Position numbers and translations under genes: made by a program. Below are positions 42,672-47,701 of a stretch of 47,701 nt of DNA, one piece after another. Below the pieces are notes generated by a model that was given only the letters and a program-made list of their open reading frames with translations, was not told the origin of the DNA and did no database searches. Location: assembly GCA_018056765.1 (NCBI GenBank), contig JAGPFA010000020.1:1-47701 (forward strand), read 5' to 3'. Origin of the DNA: Syntrophaceae bacterium (GTDB lineage: Bacteria; Desulfobacterota; Syntrophia; Syntrophales; Smithellaceae). Numbering within the stretch: the stretch's first letter is position 1; every line of letters starts with the position of its first letter.

Positions 42672-43453
42672 TGCTGAAAGTGAAAAATATCGAAACGTGG
42701 TATGACCTGATCCGCGCCCTGCACGGCATTTCCTTTGAAATCAGCCAGGGTGACGTCGTGGCTCTTCTGGGCTCCAACGGGGCGGGAAAAACCACGACGC
42801 TCAAAACCATCATGCGCCTGTTTTACGATTTAAAGGAAGAACAGCCGGAAAAAGGGACCATCGAATTCCTCGGCGAACGCATCGACCGCAAAGACACTGC
42901 TGACATCGTACGCATGGGCATCAGCTACGTACCGGAAGGGCGCGAGGTCTTCCCGGAACTTACCGTGCTGGAAAATATCATGATGGGCGCTTATACGCGA
43001 AGAGACCGAAAAAACATCAAAGACGATCTGGAAAATGTCTTCAATCATTTCCCCATACTGAAAGCACGAAGCAACCAGCAGGCAGGGCTGATGAGCGGCG
43101 GCGAACAGCAGATGCTGGCCATCGGACGCGCGCTCATGAGCCGTCCCCGATTGCTCATGCTTGACGAACCGTCTTTGGGCCTGTCGCCTCTCTTGACTCA
43201 GGAAATTTTTAACATCATAAAAAACATCAACGAAAAAGACGCGGTTACTATTTTCCTCGTCGAGCAAAACGTCAACATGGCGCTTAAATACTCCAATTTT
43301 GCCTACCTGCTGGAAAACGGCCGGATTGTCCGCGCTGACAAACCGGAAATCCTCAGGGAGGACGAGGATATCAAAGAATTTTATCTGGGAATCGCCACAG
43401 AGCAGTCGGTCAAAGGATACAAACGCTACCGTAGAAAAGTGCGCTTCCGCTAA
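42671..43453 (+). CDS. livF: ABC transporter ATP-binding protein LivF
   Basis: 260-residue cytosolic ATPase and partner of LivG. Walker A GSNGAGKTT (about 34-42), YVPEGREVFPELTVLENIMMG (the LivF signature stretch), signature MSGGEQQMLAIGRAL, Walker B LMLDEPSLGLSP and FLVEQNVNMAL. All catalytic elements are present. A basic tail (KGYKRYRRKVRFR) extends the C-terminus. Start coupled to livG by a one-base overlap. Confidence 0.94.
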   Translation: MLKVKNIETWYDLIRALHGISFEISQGDVVALLGSNGAGKTTTLKTIMRLFYDLKEEQPEKGTIEFLGERIDRKDTADIVRMGISYVPEGREVFPELTVLENIMMGAYTRRDRKNIKDDLENVFNHFPILKARSNQQAGLMSGGEQQMLAIGRALMSRPRLLMLDEPSLGLSPLLTQEIFNIIKNINEKDAVTIFLVEQNVNMALKYSNFAYLLENGRIVRADKPEILREDEDIKEFYLGIATEQSVKGYKRYRRKVRFR

Positions 43454-43488
43454 ACCGGGAGTTTACTTCAAACAAGCAAGGAGAAAAC

Positions 43489-45303
43489 ATGGTCCAGTCA
43501 CTGGAAATAAAGACATTGCCCAAGGCCCTTTTGAACATGGCGGCCAAGCAACCACATCGAATCGCCATGAGAAGAAAAGACTACGGCATCTGGCATGATA
43601 TCACCTGGCAGGAATATCTCGAAAAGGTCAAATACGTGGCCTGCGGCCTCAACGCCCTGGGCGTAAAACATAAAGACCATGTGGCTATTATCGGGGAAAA
43701 CCGGCCGGAGTGGCTCTATTCGGCGCTCGGCATTGTCTGCGCAGGTGCCGCCTGGGTGGGAGTTTACACAACAAACCCGGTGGCCGAATGCGAATATGTC
43801 GTGGGACATTCCGACGCGGTAGTTTACATCTGTGAAGATGAAGAGCAGCTGGACAAGGCACTGGCTTTCCGCAAAAACACCCCTCTTTTGCGCAAACTCA
43901 TTGTCTGGGAGATGGAAGGACTCAAGCATTTCGAAGATCCCATGTTCATGAGTTTCGATGAACTGCTGGAGCTGGGCAAACAAAAGGACCGGGAAAACCC
44001 GCAACTGTTCAGACAACTCACCGAAATCGCCAAACCGGATGACATCGCCGGAATCATTTACACCTCCGGCACCACCGGACCGCCCAAAGGCGCGCTTTTG
44101 GCACATGAAGGCTATCTGTGGGTTGCACAGGCCGCCGGCCAGGTCACTCCGGTCACCTCCGATGACGAGACCATCTCGTTTCTGCCGCTTAACCACGTAT
44201 ACGAACAGATTTTCGACATCATGTACCATTTAACCTTCGGCCAGGTCGTCAACTTCACCGAAAATACGGACACAGTCATGGCGGACATGATGGAGATTTC
44301 CCCGACGCTGTTTCACGCCGTGCCCCGCATCTGGGAAAAATACCACTCCGGCATTGTGCTGAAAATGGCCGACGCTACATGGCTGAAGCGAACTCTTTAC
44401 AATATCGCCGTCAAAATAGGCACACGCTACAACAACATCGCGCTCCAAAAAAAGAAAGTCCCTCTGGGACTGGCCATCATGTACCACATTGCCTATTTTG
44501 TCGTCTTCCGTAAACTCAAAGAACGCCTGGGTTTCGACCGCGTCCGCGTAGGTGTCTCCGGCGCCGCCCCAATCTCACATGAAATTTTAAAATTCTTCCA
44601 AAGCATCGGCATACCCATCCGCGAGGGCTACGGCATGACCGAAACCACCGGCATCACACATATGTCGAGCGAAATCGATTTTAAAGTAGGCACGGTCGGC
44701 CGCGCCATCCCCGGTACAGAAGTGAAAATCTCCGATGACGGCGAAATCGTCGTCAAACACCCGGGCATCTTCAAGGGGTATTACAAAGATGAGGAGAACA
44801 CCAGAGAATCCCTTGTGGACGGCTGGATGCACACCGGCGACGTCGGTATAATCGATGAAGACGGCTATCTCAAACTCACTGACCGTAAAAAAGACCTGAT
44901 CATCACAGCGGGCGGTAAAAACATCGCTCCTCAATATATAGAAAACCTGCTCAAATTCTCACCCTACATCAATGACGCAGTCGTCATCGGCGACCGCCGC
45001 AAATATCTGACGGCGCTTATCGTCATCGACGAGGAAAACGTCACCAAATTCGCCCAAGACAACAAAGTGCAGTTTACCACCTTCGCCTCCATGACCCGCG
45101 CGCCTGAAGTAATCGAGCTTGTCCAGGGTGAAGTCGATAAGGTCAACAAACAGGTCGCGCGTGTCGAGAACATCCGCAAATTCAAAATCATCGACAAGAA
45201 ACTTTATACTGAAGACGGTGAGGTCACCCCCACCATGAAGGTAAAAAGAAAAGCGATCAACGAGCAATTCAAAGACATGATCGAATCGATGTACAAAGAT
45301 TAA
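43489..45303 (+). CDS. AMP-forming long-chain-type acyl-CoA synthetase
   Basis: 604-residue ANL-superfamily ligase that activates a carboxylic acid with ATP and CoA. AMP-binding motif IIYTSGTTGPPKGALL (about residues 188-203), FLPLNHVYEQIF, REGYGMTETTGITHM, the hinge GWMHTGDVGIIDEDGYLKL and DRKKDLIITAGGKNIAP near the end. Long linker segments and the 600-residue length match long-chain fatty acyl-CoA synthetases and not benzoate-CoA ligases. It closes the liv operon (36 bp after livF, ribosome-binding site AAGGAG), so uptake and activation are coupled. The actual substrate could be a fatty, branched or aromatic acid. Confidence 0.93.
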   Translation: MVQSLEIKTLPKALLNMAAKQPHRIAMRRKDYGIWHDITWQEYLEKVKYVACGLNALGVKHKDHVAIIGENRPEWLYSALGIVCAGAAWVGVYTTNPVAECEYVVGHSDAVVYICEDEEQLDKALAFRKNTPLLRKLIVWEMEGLKHFEDPMFMSFDELLELGKQKDRENPQLFRQLTEIAKPDDIAGIIYTSGTTGPPKGALLAHEGYLWVAQAAGQVTPVTSDDETISFLPLNHVYEQIFDIMYHLTFGQVVNFTENTDTVMADMMEISPTLFHAVPRIWEKYHSGIVLKMADATWLKRTLYNIAVKIGTRYNNIALQKKKVPLGLAIMYHIAYFVVFRKLKERLGFDRVRVGVSGAAPISHEILKFFQSIGIPIREGYGMTETTGITHMSSEIDFKVGTVGRAIPGTEVKISDDGEIVVKHPGIFKGYYKDEENTRESLVDGWMHTGDVGIIDEDGYLKLTDRKKDLIITAGGKNIAPQYIENLLKFSPYINDAVVIGDRRKYLTALIVIDEENVTKFAQDNKVQFTTFASMTRAPEVIELVQGEVDKVNKQVARVENIRKFKIIDKKLYTEDGEVTPTMKVKRKAINEQFKDMIESMYKD

Positions 45304-45337
45304 AGATCACCATCCCCTCCTGCCTTCACCGATCTTC

Positions 45338-45392
45338 GCGCCGCTGCCGCACTTTGCACTCCCGCCTGACCTCCACAGACAGGCAGCGGCGC
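45338..45392. repeat. Inverted repeat after the acyl-CoA synthetase gene
   Basis: GCGCCGCTGCC (45338-45348) and GGCAGCGGCGC (45382-45392) are perfect 11-bp reverse complements with a 33-base loop, 35 bp after the stop. No T tract. Possibly the operon end structure. The rest of 45304-45601 shows no gene. Confidence 0.5.
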
Positions 45393-45601
45393 GCCTGTAC
45401 CGGACACATGATAACGCCCGACAGCAGCGGCTCGCTTTCCTTACATGCATCCTGTGCGTCACGCAACAACAGCTGTAATCCCGAATCTCCCGCGTCTCAC
45501 AATACGTTATCCACTTTATGGCCTCCACCATATTATTGATCATCCGGTCGAGGTTTTGTGGCAGGTTGAGTTTGTTAGAATTTTATCGGGTTGAATTGAA
45601 T

Positions 45602-46255
45602 TTACTGTTTTGATTTTTTCTCCCTGTGCATGGTCGGCCTTGGGCCCGACTTGTCTTGTCTATCCTTCATTTCATACTTCCCGGTCTTTTTATCCCAGAT
45701 CAGCGGCGCGTAATAGTAATCACCGGATACCGCCGGATTGGATACATCAATCAGGATTTCCCCGGGAATATCGCCCTGCCATTTGCCGTAGTAAATGTAG
45801 AGTGAACAGGGATGATAATAGGGATAAAGCTCTTCTTCCGGGAAAGCCCCAATTTGTTTAAATTGTTCATCTACAATGATTGTTCGTGGAAAATTCTCCC
45901 ACGTATCGCTTCGTTTGGCTTCCAGATAATCGATGGCCCAGACGGAAATAAGATAAACAGAGGCTTTGCTACCCCCTCGCTTCACAAACCCGCATTTCTT
46001 GACGAAATCTTTATATTTTCGCCATTCGGCAGACAATTTTTGGAGGTCAACCTCATCCAGCACAATACAGTTATTGTCCATCATCTCGATAAAACCAGGA
46101 TACTTCGTCGCGCAGGCGGTGGAACATAAAACCGTCACCGCCAACAAGATCAGCAAACTTGTATACCAATGAATTCGTATGCCAGTAGTGGCATTTGACC
46201 ATAAAGTGTTTTCAAATATCTCCTTTTTGGATTTGTTCCACGCTTTCGCCAACAT
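45602..46255 (-). CDS. Predicted lipoprotein or membrane-anchored protein of unknown function
   Basis: 217 residues. A 30-residue hydrophilic N-terminus precedes one hydrophobic segment (about 30-48, YTSLLILLAVTVLCSTAC). Its end, STAC, could be a non-canonical lipobox; otherwise it is a membrane anchor. The outer domain has DNNCIVLDEVDLQKLSAEWR, a Tyr-rich stretch EELYPYYHPCSLYIYYGKW and IPGEILIDVSNPAVSGDYYY. The C-terminus is basic. No family recognised. The start at 46255 has AGGAG about 12 bases upstream, located inside the end of the small frame at 46260-46430. Same strand as the DUF2169 gene and A/T-richer than the metabolic genes, in keeping with an accessory locus. Confidence 0.7.
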   Translation of the reverse strand: MLAKAWNKSKKEIFENTLWSNATTGIRIHWYTSLLILLAVTVLCSTACATKYPGFIEMMDNNCIVLDEVDLQKLSAEWRKYKDFVKKCGFVKRGGSKASVYLISVWAIDYLEAKRSDTWENFPRTIIVDEQFKQIGAFPEEELYPYYHPCSLYIYYGKWQGDIPGEILIDVSNPAVSGDYYYAPLIWDKKTGKYEMKDRQDKSGPRPTMHREKKSKQ

Positions 46256-46259
46256 AATC

Positions 46260-46430
46260 CTATTTTTCTCCTGTGTATTTCCAGAATTTTACCCGTCTGA
46301 ACTTGTCTACTCCCCCCCACGCATCATATACAGTTTTGTCGCCCCTGCTTTTGGCACCCGGCCAATCACCCATAGATGTTGACATGGCTCGTGCATAGTA
46401 GCCATAAGTTTTTACTTTTTTTAGGACCAC
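46260..46430 (-). CDS. Possible small or decayed ORF between DUF2169 and lipoprotein genes
   Basis: A frame without stops runs from 46526 to the TAG at 46260. The first usable start is GTG at 46430 (56 residues) or ATG at 46385 (41 residues). The end reads KTYGYYARAMSTSMGDWPGA, then KTVYDAWGGVDKFRRVKFWK, which looks protein-like in composition. It ends 4 bases before the next gene, whose ribosome-binding site it contains. There is no good ribosome-binding site of its own. It may be the 3' remnant of a longer gene whose 5' part was replaced by the repeat copy at 46428-46534. No family recognised. Confidence 0.35.
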   Translation of the reverse strand: MVLKKVKTYGYYARAMSTSMGDWPGAKSRGDKTVYDAWGGVDKFRRVKFWKYTGEK

Positions 46431-46534
46431 CCCGATGCGACGATTGATTTGTCGTTCAAGGACAAAAACAATGCTCTCAGCGGGGAGAGCATGAACAGTG
46501 GCAAAACGCTCAGGGAAAGCAATGGATCAAAAAC
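46428..46534 (-). repeat. Diverged dispersed element, copy B
   Basis: Ungapped counterpart of 35850-35955. It lies directly downstream of the DUF2169 stop codon on the minus strand. Besides the shared stem TTTGTC-N7-GACAAA it has its own hairpin GCTCTC-N6-GAGAGC that copy A lacks. Confidence 0.4.
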
Positions 46535-46537
46535 GCT

Positions 46538-47566
46538 TTAGATCGTCACCGGTGATGATTTCACTTTAATCTTTATAGAGATGAGCTGGTGCACATGGCC
46601 ATGAATATTCCACACGCCGCGCCAGGTTAGGATGACCCGCTCGTTGTCCGGCTCGACAATGACCTCACCGAGGCTCATCGGCAGCTCACCTTCATATCTC
46701 CGACGCCGCACAGTAACTTCGGGCGTGACGGCGGGAAGGTCAAATAGAAGACGTTTATGTTTTGACGCACCTTCCACCAGCACCCGTTCGTTTCCCTTCA
46801 GATGGGGGATGGCAGACAGGCCCGGCGGCGCAGTCATGTTAAAACGGGTATCAAAGTCTTCTGGCAAAAGTGGACTTATGTATTTGCGCCAGTGCTCGTC
46901 GTAGGTGCCACCATAAGATACTCTCGGCTGCCAGTAGGGAGCAACCATACCGAATCCTACAGGTTTCGGACGCTTTTGCGGGTACTTAAACAAATTGCCA
47001 GGATCCTCGATATTAGGCAGTGGCAGACCGTCGAAGTTGATATCTGTTTTTTTAGCCATAAACCCGCGCCCGACCGGGTTTTCTTTGCAAAATTCATGTC
47101 TTGACGGGTCTTTCCAGCTCATATCGGTTCCGCCAAAGGCATTTTCCCAGATGAGAGGCACTTCTTCAACAGGCCTGATCTTAATGATTGAAGCATCGCC
47201 CAACAGGCCTTTCTTCCAGCATCTTTCTCCGAAGACACGTGCCTGTTTTTGGACAGGGCCGACAGCGAAGCGCACATCAACATAGGGCTGGCGGTGCTGA
47301 AGAGCCCGTGCGTGGCCGATTAAGATGCAATCGGTGCCGGGTTTTTCCAAGACGACATCAGTGTCGTAGAGCAGGCTCGATTTGTCCGGCTCCCCGCGAT
47401 ACAGGGGTTCGGAGCGAATCGGCTCCTGCTCGTCGGCCAAGGTCAGTTCGCCGCAGCCTGCGATACGCCAGGTCCCCTTAACTATCAGCAGCACTACCTC
47501 GGCGCCTTCCTTATCCATCATGAAGTATGAAGTGGCGGCTATGGGGGAATTGTTGACAATGTTCAT
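46538..47566 (-). CDS. DUF2169 domain-containing protein (type VI secretion-associated family)
   Basis: 342 residues. The pattern matches DUF2169: an N-terminal NNSPIAATSYFMMDKEGAEV, a beta-rich middle with LLYDTDVVLEKPGTDCILIGHA (a family landmark: the phrase on shielding and the TD-hhh-KP motif), VRFAVGPVQKQARVFGER, IWENAFGGTDMSW, NPVGRGF, LPNIEDPGNL and MVAPYWQPRVSYGGTYDEHW. DUF2169 proteins are typically encoded with VgrG, PAAR/DUF4150 and effector genes of type VI secretion and are thought to act as effector adaptors. No core secretion gene lies in this window, so the role is inferred. It lies 21 bp after the partial gene to its right. Confidence 0.85.
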   Translation of the reverse strand: MNIVNNSPIAATSYFMMDKEGAEVVLLIVKGTWRIAGCGELTLADEQEPIRSEPLYRGEPDKSSLLYDTDVVLEKPGTDCILIGHARALQHRQPYVDVRFAVGPVQKQARVFGERCWKKGLLGDASIIKIRPVEEVPLIWENAFGGTDMSWKDPSRHEFCKENPVGRGFMAKKTDINFDGLPLPNIEDPGNLFKYPQKRPKPVGFGMVAPYWQPRVSYGGTYDEHWRKYISPLLPEDFDTRFNMTAPPGLSAIPHLKGNERVLVEGASKHKRLLFDLPAVTPEVTVRRRRYEGELPMSLGEVIVEPDNERVILTWRGVWNIHGHVHQLISIKIKVKSSPVTI

Positions 47567-47587
47567 AGGGCAGGTATCCCGATTACT

Positions 47588-47701
47588 TTATTTCCCGAGC
47601 AGGTTTTTGATTTCTTTGCGGCAGATGTTCTCTATACAGGTGTAGGTGATAAACTGCGCGGTTTTTGTTTTGTAGATAGGCTCATGCCCCCGATCGAAAT
47701 A
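47588..47701 (-). CDS. C-terminal end of an unidentified gene (partial)
   Basis: The last 37 codons of a minus-strand gene entering from the right edge: YFDRGHEPIYKTKTAQFITY, then TCIENICRKEIKNLLGK and TAA. The frame is open to the window end. Two Cys residues and a basic end; too short to assign. Position immediately upstream of the DUF2169 gene suggests a member of the same accessory operon. Confidence 0.6.
   Translation of the reverse strand, partial: YFDRGHEPIYKTKTAQFITYTCIENICRKEIKNLLGK

Noticed and set aside
45304..45601. tRNA or integration site at the boundary to the accessory genes
   Set aside because: No T-loop GGTTCGA-type sequence, no CCA-end structure and no integrase or direct repeats in the window.

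Overview
The window reads as bacterial chromosome from an anaerobic, acyl-CoA-metabolising member of the Desulfobacterota (former Deltaproteobacteria), most like the Syntrophales/Syntrophus type. This is inferred from gene content: a Na+-pumping glutaconyl-CoA decarboxylase set, a glutaryl-CoA-dehydrogenase-like enzyme, methylmalonyl-CoA mutase, and a liv-type ABC transporter operon ending in an AMP-forming acyl-CoA ligase. No rRNA, tRNA, CRISPR array, intact insertion sequence or prophage was seen.

Region 1 (1-3910, minus strand) is the trpE-G-D-C operon. It has a textbook promoter, a 16-residue leader peptide with four consecutive Trp codons, and two tandem terminator-like hairpins. Region 2 (4025-8493) holds a lipoprotein, rmuC, a dolichyl-phosphate-mannose-synthase-like glycosyltransferase overlapping bioB, and an Rnk/GreA-like regulator with its own promoter. 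Region 3 (8700-12059) is bioD-bioF-bioA. Region 4 (12127-16155) holds htpX, an unusually long GAPDH and a PAS-GGDEF diguanylate cyclase.

Region 5 (16179-28443) is the metabolic core. Methylmalonyl-CoA mutase and a truncated HMG-CoA-lyase remnant are on the minus strand. Divergent to them are a biotin-dependent carboxyltransferase without a biotin domain, malic enzyme, thiolase, acyl-CoA dehydrogenase, GcdA, a 49-residue OadG/GcdD-like peptide and GcdB. The likely flux is glutaryl-CoA to glutaconyl-CoA to crotonyl-CoA with Na+ export, linked to a methylmalonyl-CoA/C4-dicarboxylate route. No biotin carrier (GcdC) is encoded here. GcdB instead carries an extra biotinyl-like segment without the acceptor lysine, which is the most unusual protein feature in the window.

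Region 6 (28591-35784) holds an unknown protein, an iron-sulfur flavoprotein fused to an SCP2 domain, NDH-2, an hsp20-lon operon and a small membrane protein. A candidate structured RNA lies between hsp20 and the membrane protein. Region 7 (about 35785-36486) is gene-free and rich in short tandem repeats. Region 8 (36487-45303) is a PAS-PAS-LuxR regulator followed by livM-livH-unknown-livK-livG-livF and acyl-CoA synthetase. Region 9 (45602-47701, minus strand) is the edge of an accessory locus with a DUF2169 protein, a family usually found with type VI secretion genes, a lipoprotein and small or partial ORFs.

The genes connect through biotin. The window encodes the last steps of biotin synthesis and two biotin-dependent carboxyltransferase systems, but no visible biotin carrier. 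Function calls rest on recognisable motifs and family resemblance read by eye; no database search was run.
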